Source of the DNA: a virus | Virus record (IMG/VR): IMGVR_UViG_3300020188_000054 | Coordinates: 1 to 24,647 of that record | Direction: 5' to 3' (one strand) | Length of the DNA stretch: 24,647 nucleotides | In this document: one piece after another, positions 13,617-19,476 of the stretch | Layout: each line of letters opens with the position of its first letter | Numbering within the stretch: the first letter of the stretch is position 1 | Translations under genes and position numbers: made by a program | The notes under the pieces: generated by a model | Seen by the model: the letters and a program-made list of their open reading frames with translations, nothing else | The model's database searches: none | What the model was told of the DNA's origin: nothing

Positions 13617-15008
13617 ATGACAATTGAGCAAATGATTTTTAGTAATCTGATTGGCAACGAAGCATACCTCCGTAATGTTTTGCCTTATTTGAATAGTGAA
13701 TATTTTTCAAATCATGCCGAGCGCACACTGTTTCAATTGATAAAAGAATATTTTGAGAAATATAATTCGCCGCCGCAAGTGGAAGCTCTTCGTATTGAAG
13801 CCGAGAATAAAACAATGTCTGAGGGTGACTTTAAAGAAATTTTACAGACACTTGATGACCTCAATTTTATAGCCGATGACTACGACTGGTTGATGAAGCA
13901 GACTGAAAAGTTCTGTCAAGACAAAGCAGTGTATAATGCAATCATGGAATCGATTCAGATTATTGATGGCAAAAGTGATAGAGATAAAGGTAGTCTGCCT
14001 CAGATTCTTCAAGATGCTCTTGGCGTATCGTTTGACTCTAATATCGGTCATGACTTTCTCGAAGACTTCGAAACACGATACGACTTCTATCACAAGGTAG
14101 TTGAGCGTCTACCGTTCGATCTAAAATTCTTCAATACAATCACTCGCGGTGGCATTCCACGTAAAACACTGAATGTAATTCTAGCTGGCACTGGTGTCGG
14201 TAAGACTTTGATCATGTGTGACTTTGCCGCTACGAATATGATGAACGGTAAGAATGTATTGTATATTACACTCGAAATGGCAGAAGAGCGTATTGCCGAG
14301 CGTATTGATGCGAATCTAATGAACGTGCCTCTGAATGAACTTGAAACGTATCCAAAAGAAACTTATCAGACTAAGGTAGAGCGATTACAGAAAAAGACAC
14401 AAGGTAAATTGATCATTAAAGAATATCCACCTGCATCTGTAGGTGCTGGTCACTTTCGACATCTCCTGAATGAGATGAAACAGAAAAAGAACTTTGTACC
14501 AGATGTGATCTATATCGATTACTTAAACTTGGCTATCTCTTCTAGAATGAAGATGGGCGGCAGTGTTAACAGTTACACTTATATCAAGTCGATTGCTGAA
14601 GAACTGCGCGGTCTTGCTGTTGAATTCAATGTGCCTCTCTTCACAGCGACACAGACAAACCGAAGCGGTTTCACGAACTCTGATGTCGGTCTCGAAGATA
14701 CGTCTGAGTCGTTTGGTCTGCCTGCTACTGCTGACTTTATGTTCGCGGCAATCTCAAATGAGGAACTCGAATCTCTCGGACAACTGATGATTAAGCAGTT
14801 GAAGAATCGATATGGTGATCCTGCACTGCATCGCCGATTCGTTGTTGGTGTTGATCGATCACGCATGAAACTGTATGATGTTGAACAGGACGCGCAAGAC
14901 AATATTGGTCCCAGTATTGATGACACGCCTGTTATGGACAATACATCGTTTGGTCGTGGTGTGAACCGCGAGAAGTTTGACAAGTCATTGTTTGACACAT
15001 GGAAGTAA
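13617..15008 (+). CDS. 41: Replicative DNA helicase (T4 gp41/DnaB-like)
   Basis: Hexameric 5'-3' helicase of the DnaB/gp41 family, which unwinds DNA ahead of the polymerase; 463 aa, close to the 475 of T4 gp41. Residues 1-130 form the helical N-terminal domain. The RecA-like motor has Walker A GTGVGKT (191-197), catalytic Glu in YITLEM (E220), Walker B DVIYIDYLNL with D301, and a downstream TATQTNRSGF block, the usual sensor region. The arginine-finger region lies in the conserved C-terminal part (KQLKNRYGDP, then VGVDRSRMKLYD). It has its own promoter (13556-13584) and RBS GGAGAT. The 3' end carries another promoter (14992-15020). Confidence 0.96.
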   Translation: MTIEQMIFSNLIGNEAYLRNVLPYLNSEYFSNHAERTLFQLIKEYFEKYNSPPQVEALRIEAENKTMSEGDFKEILQTLDDLNFIADDYDWLMKQTEKFCQDKAVYNAIMESIQIIDGKSDRDKGSLPQILQDALGVSFDSNIGHDFLEDFETRYDFYHKVVERLPFDLKFFNTITRGGIPRKTLNVILAGTGVGKTLIMCDFAATNMMNGKNVLYITLEMAEERIAERIDANLMNVPLNELETYPKETYQTKVERLQKKTQGKLIIKEYPPASVGAGHFRHLLNEMKQKKNFVPDVIYIDYLNLAISSRMKMGGSVNSYTYIKSIAEELRGLAVEFNVPLFTATQTNRSGFTNSDVGLEDTSESFGLPATADFMFAAISNEELESLGQLMIKQLKNRYGDPALHRRFVVGVDRSRMKLYDVEQDAQDNIGPSIDDTPVMDNTSFGRGVNREKFDKSLFDTWK

Positions 15009-15020
15009 CATGCATAGAAT
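14992..15020 (+). promoter_or_regulatory. Near-consensus sigma70 promoter overlapping a start codon
   Basis: TTGACA at 14992-14997, 17-base spacer, TAGAAT at 15015-15020. The -10 box lies inside the gene starting at 15010, so the transcript (start near 15027) would serve the genes at 15179 and 15456, not the 58-aa gene. Confidence 0.55.
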
Positions 15021-15186
15021 AAGATACAAACATTGGAAAAGAGATGATGTAATATATGAAGTTCAAGGTACAATATTACATGATAATCCTGAGTCTGAAA
15101 GAATTGTCGTAAAACTTGAAAACGAACATTACGAAGACATCATTAAGACAACGATTATTGAGATTGAGGAAATTGTGAATGATTGA
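15010..15186 (+). CDS. Small protein, 58 aa
   Basis: ATG 15010 one base after the helicase stop; the only Met near the start. The 58-aa product begins MHRIRYKHWKRDDVIYEV and continues with beta-like segments (GTILHDNPESERIVVKL), then an acidic Ile-rich end (KTTIIEIEEIVND). It overlaps the next gene by 8 bases. No signal, membrane or metal motif and no family I recognise. It is probably translated from the helicase transcript because the local promoter starts inside it. Confidence 0.6.
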   Translation: MHRIRYKHWKRDDVIYEVQGTILHDNPESERIVVKLENEHYEDIIKTTIIEIEEIVND

Positions 15187-15475
15187 ATATAGATTTAATG
15201 AAGACAAGCTGATTGAAGAGTTCAAGCAATATATCGATTCGACATATAAACAACACTATGTCAATGCTGGCAAACAAACGATGGATTCAATCATCGCAAA
15301 AGGACATGGTACTGGCTTCTGTCTCGGCAATATTGAGAAGTATCATGATCGATATGGCAAGAAGGGCGAGACACCAGAAGAGTGGAGAAAAGACCTGATC
15401 AAGGTTATGCACTACACGCTGTTTCAATTGTTCATTCATGACAAGGAGCATTCAAATGAAGTTTCGGATACTTAG
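15179..15475 (+). CDS. DUF3310-like phage protein
   Basis: A 98-aa helical protein starting at ATG 15179. The central part, MDSIIAKGHGTGFCLGN followed by IEKYHDRYGKKGE, then EEWRKDLIKVMHY, follows the DUF3310 pattern (G-N-x-x-K-Y-x-x-R-x-x-x-K). DUF3310 proteins are common in phages, and some are loosely annotated as nucleotide kinases, without firm proof known to me. The protein is soluble. It overlaps the genes on both sides (8 bases upstream and 20 downstream), and the last codons carry the ribosome site of the next gene. Confidence 0.7.
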   Translation: MIEYRFNEDKLIEEFKQYIDSTYKQHYVNAGKQTMDSIIAKGHGTGFCLGNIEKYHDRYGKKGETPEEWRKDLIKVMHYTLFQLFIHDKEHSNEVSDT

Positions 15476-15758
15476 ACATTGTTGGTGGATGTTTTGGGCG
15501 GGCGGCATGGTCGTCTACCCTTTCATATTTTTTAGAATGAGATATCCGACTGATCAACTATTCAAACACGAGTTAATGCATTGCTATCAGATTAGAAGGA
15601 TGGGCATACTCAAGTTTTATTTTACATACGTCCTGCTGTACATTCGTCACGGCTACAACAATCATCCCTATGAAAAAGAGGCACGAGAGTACGCTAGATT
15701 GCCTCTAAATCCGAACGAACAGGTGTGGTTCGCAGAACTCAAAAACGTTAATTTTTAA
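15456..15758 (+). CDS. Minimal HExxH metallopeptidase-like membrane protein
   Basis: ATG 15456 is preceded by AAGGAG at 8-base spacing, which decides this start over an in-frame ATG at 15438. The 100-aa protein has a hydrophobic N-terminal segment (about residues 8-28), a zinc-peptidase signature H38-E39-L40-M41-H42 (FKHELMHCYQ), a second hydrophobic stretch (52-64), and HPYEKEAREYA at 70-80, where E73 or E76 could be the third zinc ligand. This order (HExxH, then about 30 residues to a Glu in an NPYExEA context) is that of minigluzincin-type peptidases. Whether it is active, and on what, is unknown. It would sit at the inner membrane. Operon with the DUF3310-like gene. Confidence 0.65.
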   Translation: MKFRILRHCWWMFWAGGMVVYPFIFFRMRYPTDQLFKHELMHCYQIRRMGILKFYFTYVLLYIRHGYNNHPYEKEAREYARLPLNPNEQVWFAELKNVNF

Positions 15759-15780
15759 TAAAAAATAAATCAAAAAACGC

Positions 15781-15809
15781 TTGACAGGCACCTCAAAACC
15801 AGCGATAAT
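15781..15809 (+). promoter_or_regulatory. Sigma70 promoter
   Basis: TTGACA at 15781-15786, 17-base spacer, GATAAT at 15804-15809, preceded by a very A-rich stretch (15757-15777) that could serve as an UP element. Predicted start near 15816, about 30 bases before the ATG at 15845. Confidence 0.75.
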
Positions 15810-15844
15810 TCTCTATGTTGTTGGTGAGATTGAGGTGTTCTGTT

Positions 15845-16048
15845 ATGAAAATTGGTTATAAAGAAGCCGCCGAAGCGTTAGAAGTTTATGACTTGGCGAT
15901 GAGCTATGTTGACTGGGCAGAGGCAAAGCATGATGTGAGCTACCAGGAAGTCATTGGAGCGCAGGCAGTGTTGCGTGAAGTAGTTGCCCACTGTGATCCT
16001 ATAGAAGCTCAGGCCGACGAATTCGCCGCGATTCTGCGAGACATGTAA
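15845..16048 (+). CDS. Small helical protein, 67 aa
   Basis: ATG 15845 is chosen over an upstream in-frame TTG at 15815, because transcription starts near 15816 and only 15845 leaves a leader. The 67-aa acidic protein is all helical by appearance (YKEAAEALEVYDLAMSYVDW, VIGAQAVLREVVAH, AQADEFAAILRDM). No motif or family recognised. It has its own strong promoter and is monocistronic or nearly so: the next gene 150 bases on has its own promoter. Typical of small early host-takeover proteins by context, but this is inference. Confidence 0.65.
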   Translation: MKIGYKEAAEALEVYDLAMSYVDWAEAKHDVSYQEVIGAQAVLREVVAHCDPIEAQADEFAAILRDM

Positions 16049-16133
16049 GTCATTGATTTCATTACTTATTTCTTTTTGTTATTTGCCCGTGATTTCTTAT
16101 GAAAAACTGTTCTCAGAAAGTGTGAATATTGCA

Positions 16134-16162
16134 TTGTTTTCTATGGCTACCTGTGAGATAAT
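16134..16162 (+). promoter_or_regulatory. Sigma70 promoter, copy 1 of a duplicated promoter
   Basis: TTGTTT at 16134-16139, 17-base spacer, GATAAT at 16157-16162. Positions 16144-16162 (most of the spacer plus -10) are identical to 16854-16872. Drives the gene at 16198 with a leader of about 30 bases. The rest of the 16049-16197 gap shows no gene. Confidence 0.7.
16144..16162 (+). repeat. 19-base direct repeat, copy 1
   Basis: Identical to 16854-16872. It begins TGGCTACC and ends in the -10 box GATAAT. Both copies occupy the same place in their promoters, so the repeat is a promoter module rather than random duplication. Confidence 0.85.
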
Positions 16163-16197
16163 ACTCCTGTAACGTTGATTGAGAGAGAGATTTGATT

Positions 16198-16623
16198 ATG
16201 GCTTACGTATCACAAGAAGACAAAAAGCGACTTGCTCCTGGTATCAAAGCGGTACTGAAAAAGTACGGCGTGAAAGGCACTATCGCTGTTCGTCATCACA
16301 TGTCACTGGTCGTGACTCTGAAGAGCGGCAAGCTCGACCTGATCGGGTCTGCCCAGCGACACAATGACCAGTTGGCGGCTCGCCGTGGTGAAGAGTCTTA
16401 CCCAGTCGGTGACTATCTTCAAGTAAACCACTTCTGGGCTGACAAGTGGGCTGAAGAGACTGGTGATATCGAGATCGGTAACTTCTACAAAGAGTTGGTA
16501 GCGGCCATGAAAGGCGACCAGTTCTTCGATGAGTCTGATGCCATGACTGACTACTTCCACTGTTCGCACTACCTTGACATTGATGCTGGTAAGTGGAACA
16601 AGCCCTACGTCTTGGAGGCCTGA
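16198..16623 (+). CDS. Conserved phage protein, 141 aa
   Basis: ATG 16198 lies behind a GAGAGAGAG purine run; a TTG two codons earlier is the alternative. The 141-aa protein has the pattern VSQEDKKRLAPGIKAVLKKY, GTIAVRHHMSLVVTLKSGKL, and near the end DESDAMTDYFHCSHYLDID followed by GKWNKPY. From memory this family is common in large phages of proteobacteria, with no known function. The codons favour C-ending forms (ttc, aac, gac, atc) more than neighbours, a sign of high expression or separate origin. It has its own promoter, and a possible terminator follows. Confidence 0.8.
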   Translation: MAYVSQEDKKRLAPGIKAVLKKYGVKGTIAVRHHMSLVVTLKSGKLDLIGSAQRHNDQLAARRGEESYPVGDYLQVNHFWADKWAEETGDIEIGNFYKELVAAMKGDQFFDESDAMTDYFHCSHYLDIDAGKWNKPYVLEA

Positions 16624-16631
16624 GTTCTTTG

Positions 16632-16691
16632 GTGAGTGTGTGCGTTCGAAAATTGCTACCGATTGCTATGTTGCACCACTCACTGTTTTTT
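16632..16691 (+). terminator. Possible factor-independent terminator
   Basis: GTGAGTG (16632-16638), a bulged T, GTGC (16640-16643) pair with GCAC (16673-16676) and CACTCAC (16677-16683), around a 29-base loop. TGTTTTTT follows at 16684-16691. The long loop is unusual, but the stem-plus-T-run arrangement directly after the gene at 16198 fits a terminator. Confidence 0.45.
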
Positions 16692-16705
16692 ATTCGGAGT
16701 TTGTT

Positions 16706-16825
16706 ATGAAAAATCCAGTTGCTAAGAATGCTCGCCGCTTTAACAAGGCAGTGGTCATGGTCGACCGTAAAAAGGCGGCAAAGCGTGGTTATAACAAACA
16801 CAAATCTTATAACAAAATATTCTAA
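16706..16825 (+). CDS. Small basic conserved phage protein, 39 aa
   Basis: ATG 16706 with a CGGAG ribosome site 8 bases upstream. The 39-aa protein begins KNPVAKNARRFNKAVV and ends in Lys/Arg-rich RKKAAKRGYNKHK. I recall short proteins of the form NPVAKxxxxFNKxxxHxDRxK in many enterobacterial and marine phages, function unknown. The charge suggests contact with nucleic acid or ribosomes, which is inference only. Confidence 0.7.
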   Translation: MKNPVAKNARRFNKAVVMVDRKKAAKRGYNKHKSYNKIF

Positions 16826-16843
16826 ATTTTGTTGAAAAAAAGT

Positions 16844-16872
16844 TTGACTTCCTTGGCTACCTGTGAGATAAT
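16844..16872 (+). promoter_or_regulatory. Sigma70 promoter, copy 2 of a duplicated promoter
   Basis: TTGACT at 16844-16849, 17-base spacer, GATAAT at 16867-16872. It shares 19 identical bases (16854-16872) with 16144-16162. Predicted start near 16879. It drives the gene at 16967 through an 88-base structured leader. Confidence 0.8.
16854..16872 (+). repeat. 19-base direct repeat, copy 2
   Basis: Exact copy of 16144-16162, here with the better -35 box (TTGACT). The flanking sequences differ, so only the promoter spacer and -10 are conserved. Confidence 0.85.
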
Positions 16873-16886
16873 TTGTTTGTTGAGTT

Positions 16887-16938
16887 GAGAGGTCTGGCGC
16901 GATTCTTCGCTAGGGACTCCGAGTCCACTGCTCCTCTC
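16887..16938 (+). promoter_or_regulatory. Structured 5' leader, predicted three-way junction
   Basis: An outer stem GAGAGG/CCTCTC (16887-16892 with 16933-16938) encloses two hairpins: GCGA-TTCT-TCGC (16899-16910) and GGACTC-C-GAGTCC (16914-16926). A pyrimidine run (16939-16954) and the ribosome site GAGGAA (16955-16960) follow. CCTC of the outer stem can pair instead with GAGG of the ribosome site, so two exclusive folds are possible. It may be a cis-regulatory RNA or a stability element. No known riboswitch class is recognised. Confidence 0.5.
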
Positions 16939-16966
16939 TTCCCCTTTTTCTTTTGAGGAATATATT

Positions 16967-17506
16967 ATGAAAGCAATCATCCAAACCCAACACCTCGAAA
17001 ACTACGGTGCCCACGACTGGGACGGTAAGGGCGAGTGCCCGCAGTACTGGAAACCCAAGGGTGGCAACACCTACATCTTCGATATCACTATCGAGGAGAA
17101 CATGTCACGCGAGTGGTGGGCGCGTGTTGAGTCTGCTTGCACCAGCAAGAGCGAGTACTTCCAAGAGTACTCCGTTGGTGAGACCGTGGTCGATGATATC
17201 GACTTCAATGTCGCTGACCACTGTGCTGAGTGGGATGCACCGTACTATGGCACGGTCAAGGACGACCGTGTGTCTTTCACTCGCACCACTCTCAACACCG
17301 AGTTCGGTTATATGCGCAAGGAAATTGTGAAGCAGTTCGATGCGTATGACGTATTGAACAACGGCGAGAACGTACACCACGGTGTTTCTTATGAGATGGT
17401 GAATGGCGATGTGGTCCTCTTCAAAGACCTCAGCGCGTGGTTAGAAAAGTATGCACCTGCGGAGTTTCATTTAATGAGGCAGCTTCATCAAATGGAGGTG
17501 GCGTAA
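16967..17506 (+). CDS. Conserved phage protein, 179 aa
   Basis: ATG 16967 behind GAGGAA. The N-terminal block IIQTQHLENYGAHDWDGKG, then ECPQYWKPKGG, is characteristic of a family I recall from many marine and large phages with no known role. The middle is acidic (VVDDIDFNVADHCAEWD) and the end helical. Codons in the first two thirds are strongly C-ending, pointing to high expression, in line with the strong promoter. The stop overlaps the next start (TAATG), and four genes follow in close coupling to 18352. Confidence 0.8.
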   Translation: MKAIIQTQHLENYGAHDWDGKGECPQYWKPKGGNTYIFDITIEENMSREWWARVESACTSKSEYFQEYSVGETVVDDIDFNVADHCAEWDAPYYGTVKDDRVSFTRTTLNTEFGYMRKEIVKQFDAYDVLNNGENVHHGVSYEMVNGDVVLFKDLSAWLEKYAPAEFHLMRQLHQMEVA

Positions 17507-17685
17507 TGACTATCGAAAAAATTGAAGAAAAGATGAAGGCAATTCAGATTGCAGAATCTTGTATTAACAGCGTGTTGTCGGTAAATCCGTCTGCTGTAGA
17601 TCAGAGTGTTTTTGGTCTGCTGGCAGAGTTGAAGATGGACCTGCTTGACGCGAAAGATGAATTGATGTTTGGAGAAATTGCATAA
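17506..17685 (+). CDS. Small helical protein, 59 aa
   Basis: ATG 17506 overlaps the previous stop (TAATG), with GGAGGTGG just upstream as a ribosome site. The 59-aa acidic product looks like two or three helices (IEKIEEKMKAIQIAESCINS and FGLLAELKMDLLDAKDELMF). Its stop overlaps the next ATG in the same way. I recognise no family. Translational coupling on both sides makes it a real gene. Confidence 0.7.
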   Translation: MTIEKIEEKMKAIQIAESCINSVLSVNPSAVDQSVFGLLAELKMDLLDAKDELMFGEIA

Positions 17686-18194
17686 TGGAAAATACTTATT
17701 GGAATCAGACTGGCAAGTATCAAGAGCAGTACAATCAGATGATGGACGATCTGGTGCCTGTAAGCGGCAACTGTGACACACTTGCTGGTGAGTTGGTGCG
17801 TTCCGCGAGTCGTCTCGGTTATGACTTCTACAACAATGGCATGGGCAACAATACGTCTGGTGCGCTGAACTTCCTAAAGCATCATTCTGCCATTGATGAT
17901 GATGTCTATGACACGATCTATGAGTACACTCGCGGTCGTATTTACAATGGCAACTATAACGGTGATGTTTTTCACTACGCTATCGAGCGAATGATCGACC
18001 AGACAATGGCGATGATTGTCAACAATCCTGTGTTGCTCACGATTGAGAACAAGGAAGATATGTTCGATTACGAAGAAGAGTTCCAGAACTTCTGCGAGAC
18101 TTGTGGCGATGAAACCGACCGCGGCTGGCAGTGTTATGACTGTGAGCGATATGATGAGGAAAATTGTTACGATGAGGAAGAGGACTACGCATGA
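17685..18194 (+). CDS. Conserved phage protein with C-terminal zinc-ribbon-like motif, 169 aa
   Basis: ATG 17685 overlaps the previous stop (TAATG). Residues 1-120 form a helical domain with LAGELVRSASRLGYDFYNN, GMGNNTSGALNFL and DVYDTIYEYTRGRIYNG blocks that I recall from other phage proteins. The C-terminus has two CxxC pairs (CETCGDETDRGWQCYDC, near 137-153), typical of a zinc ribbon, followed by a very acidic tail (DEENCYDEEEDYA) that could mimic DNA. Function unknown; a nucleic-acid or host-protein binding role is inference. Confidence 0.75.
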   Translation: MENTYWNQTGKYQEQYNQMMDDLVPVSGNCDTLAGELVRSASRLGYDFYNNGMGNNTSGALNFLKHHSAIDDDVYDTIYEYTRGRIYNGNYNGDVFHYAIERMIDQTMAMIVNNPVLLTIENKEDMFDYEEEFQNFCETCGDETDRGWQCYDCERYDEENCYDEEEDYA

Positions 18195-18352
18195 GAGACG
18201 CAACTATTTGGTTGGTAACTTATAAGGGTCAGACTGAATCGCCTTATACTTGGTCCGCAAATTACTTCGAACAGGCTCGTAATCTGATGAAAGAACTTGA
18301 GAATGAGTTTCCAGATCGCGAGTGGGACATCGAAGAGAAAGATGTCTCTTAG
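18191..18352 (+). CDS. Small protein, 53 aa
   Basis: ATG 18191 overlaps the previous stop (ATGA). The product has a short beta start (ATIWLVTYKG), an amphipathic helix (ANYFEQARNLMKELEN) and an end DREWDIEEKDVS. The layout resembles small ferredoxin-like or DUF-type phage proteins, but I recognise none. It ends the operon that begins at 16967 and meets the minus-strand lipoprotein gene tail to tail with a 4-base overlap. Confidence 0.65.
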   Translation: MRDATIWLVTYKGQTESPYTWSANYFEQARNLMKELENEFPDREWDIEEKDVS

Positions 18353-18531
18353 AGTCTTATGGTGCAAGTGATGATGAACTCGTCCGCTCTCACGCGAGCC
18401 TTTAACTTCTCGGTGCAGTATTCTTCTGCACCTACTATCTTCACTTTAGGCAATTCGCCTTTCTCGTGTTCAATGTCGATACTTGAACAACCGACCAAGA
18501 AAATAATGAAAACTATTAACAGTATTTTCAT
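18349..18531 (-). CDS. Small lipoprotein, 60 aa
   Basis: Minus-strand gene, start ATG at 18531. Residues 1-14 (MKILLIVFIIFLVG) are a lipoprotein signal peptide with lipobox LVGC, so the mature protein would begin at Cys15 and be lipid-anchored. The mature part is 46 residues, polar, with two further Cys (EYCTEKL and ITCTIRL) that could form a disulfide. No ribosome site is seen; instead a TATAAATA octamer ends 7 bases before the ATG, implying a nearly leaderless late transcript. Function unknown; superinfection exclusion or a spanin-like role are possibilities. Confidence 0.6.
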   Translation of the reverse strand: MKILLIVFIIFLVGCSSIDIEHEKGELPKVKIVGAEEYCTEKLKARVRADEFIITCTIRL

Positions 18532-18537
18532 ACATTT

Positions 18538-18545
18538 TATTTATA
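18538..18545 (-). promoter_or_regulatory. T4-type late promoter octamer on the minus strand
   Basis: Reads TATAAATA on the minus strand. Given the usual octamer position, transcription would begin near 18532, at the very start of the lipoprotein gene. The region is AT-rich and also holds the ribosome site of the divergent gene at 18558, so chance is possible. Confidence 0.4.
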
Positions 18546-18557
18546 AGGAAAAAAGAT

Positions 18558-18707
18558 ATGCTGAATAATATTTTCATCTTTTTATTGACAATCTTTTGGT
18601 TATTCATTACAATTGGTATTATACTGTTGCAAATCGACAGAGATGAATATAGGAGAACGAAGCATGACGATGCCGTACGAACGCAGACGCGCAGTGATTC
18701 AGACTGA
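18558..18707 (+). CDS. Single-helix membrane protein, 49 aa
   Basis: ATG 18558 with AAGGAA 7 bases upstream. Residues 1-25 are strongly hydrophobic (NNIFIFLLTIFWLFITIGII) and form one membrane helix. The rest is polar and charged (QIDRDEYRRTKHDD). It overlaps the following gene by 44 bases, and a near-perfect promoter (18585-18613) sits in the part coding for the helix. The good ribosome site supports translation. Family unknown; small size and single helix would fit a holin, antiholin or membrane-active peptide. Confidence 0.5.
   Translation: MLNNIFIFLLTIFWLFITIGIILLQIDRDEYRRTKHDDAVRTQTRSDSD
18585..18613 (+). promoter_or_regulatory. Near-consensus sigma70 promoter
   Basis: TTGACA at 18585-18590, 17-base spacer, TACAAT at 18608-18613. 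Predicted start near 18620, about 44 bases before the gene at 18664. It lies inside the small membrane-protein gene. Confidence 0.75.
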
Positions 18708-18867
18708 AGAATTTCTACGCGGTTTGTGCAGAGATATACCACGAGTGCCTAAGGCTGTTCGTGAAGAAGCGCGGCGATTGCTTAAACATTATCCGTCTGC
18801 GTACTATATGGATGAAGCCGCTGAACAATGTCCTGATATTTTTGGAAACTGGAAAAATGAGAAATAG
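18664..18867 (+). CDS. BPSL0761-family protein
   Basis: ATG 18664, behind AGGAGAACGAAGC, gives a 67-aa helical protein: MTMPYERRRAVIQTEEFL, RVPKAVREEARRLLKHYPSA, and an end with CPDIFGNW. This order (MPYERxRAVxxTxxFL, then LRRxARxLLRHYP) is that of the BPSL0761 family, common in proteobacterial genomes and prophages, function unknown to me. It has its own strong promoter. Its end overlaps the next gene by 11 bases. No membrane segment or metal motif. Confidence 0.75.
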   Translation: MTMPYERRRAVIQTEEFLRGLCRDIPRVPKAVREEARRLLKHYPSAYYMDEAAEQCPDIFGNWKNEK

Positions 18868-19144
18868 ATACGGTGATGAATATTATTGGCAACAGATCGG
18901 TGAGAAAGAATATCGGTTTGTAATGGAAGGCAAGTCGATGGACCACTGTCGTATCGGCGGTAAACCATTTCAAGAAGGACTTGATCCGAATGACCTTGGC
19001 ATGTTTGATCCGAGTGGTGGTCCTTATGTTGGAGTTGGTAGTGGAATCTACTGGGATGAAATCAAAGGTGCTGAAAAACAAGAACCTTTGACTGTGACAC
19101 GAATTCGCTCGACTGATGAAGGCTTTATTGTTGAGGTTGAGTGA
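18857..19144 (+). CDS. Conserved phage protein, 95 aa
   Basis: ATG 18857 lies at the end of the previous gene; longer readings run through that gene and are unlikely. The 95-aa protein has YRFVMEGKSMDHCRIGGKPF, DLGMFDPSGGPYVGVGS and a beta-rich end (TVTRIRSTDEGFIVEVE). I recall the GKSMEHCRxG...LGMFDPSGGPxV pattern from several phage genomes with no known function. The stop overlaps the next ATG (TGATG). Confidence 0.75.
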   Translation: MRNRYGDEYYWQQIGEKEYRFVMEGKSMDHCRIGGKPFQEGLDPNDLGMFDPSGGPYVGVGSGIYWDEIKGAEKQEPLTVTRIRSTDEGFIVEVE

Positions 19145-19476
19145 TGAGTGACTATTATCCCGACAGTTGGGTTGTACTGAAAATCAAAGAAGGCAAGTAT
19201 GATCGTGGATTCTACAAAGTGCTTGCTGGTTGGTCAGGCGGTTATCTTGAGGGTGACCGCTGGCGAATGAACAGTGGTATTACTCGTGTTGTTGAAGAAA
19301 ATAAGTCTTGGGAGTTTTATGGTTCAAGCGGTAGTTGCTATGTTTGTCGCAAAGGTGCTTACCGCTTGACTATGGCAAACAGTGGAGTGTATAATCAACT
19401 CAAAGAGAATGAAGCATTCGAAGGGCAGATTACACTGATGCCTGAAGACACGAATTGGATGGAGATTAAGTGGTGA
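19144..19476 (+). CDS. Conserved phage protein, 110 aa
   Basis: ATG 19144 is coupled to the previous stop (TGATG). The protein is rich in Trp, Tyr and Gly: YYPDSWVVLKIKEGKYDRGF, YKVLAGWSGGYLEGDRWRMN and SGSCYVCRKGAYRLTMAN. It looks like an all-beta fold. I recall the KVLAGWSGGYxxGDxWRxNSGI pattern from other phages, function unknown. A strong promoter (19366-19395) lies in its 3' part and the stop overlaps the next GTG (GTGA). Confidence 0.75.
   Translation: MSDYYPDSWVVLKIKEGKYDRGFYKVLAGWSGGYLEGDRWRMNSGITRVVEENKSWEFYGSSGSCYVCRKGAYRLTMANSGVYNQLKENEAFEGQITLMPEDTNWMEIKW
19366..19395 (+). promoter_or_regulatory. Near-consensus sigma70 promoter inside a gene
   Basis: TTGACT at 19366-19371, 18-base spacer, perfect TATAAT at 19390-19395. 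Predicted start near 19402, about 70 bases before the gene at 19473. Confidence 0.65.

Noticed and set aside
14579-15073. Minus-strand open frame of 164 codons over the helicase gene
   Set aside because: Shadow of the helicase reading frame; low-complexity Ser/Arg/Pro composition and no ribosome site.
16280-16801. Minus-strand open frame of 173 codons
   Set aside because: Opposite the well-supported genes at 16198 and 16706 in the C-ending codon island, which opens long false frames on the other strand.
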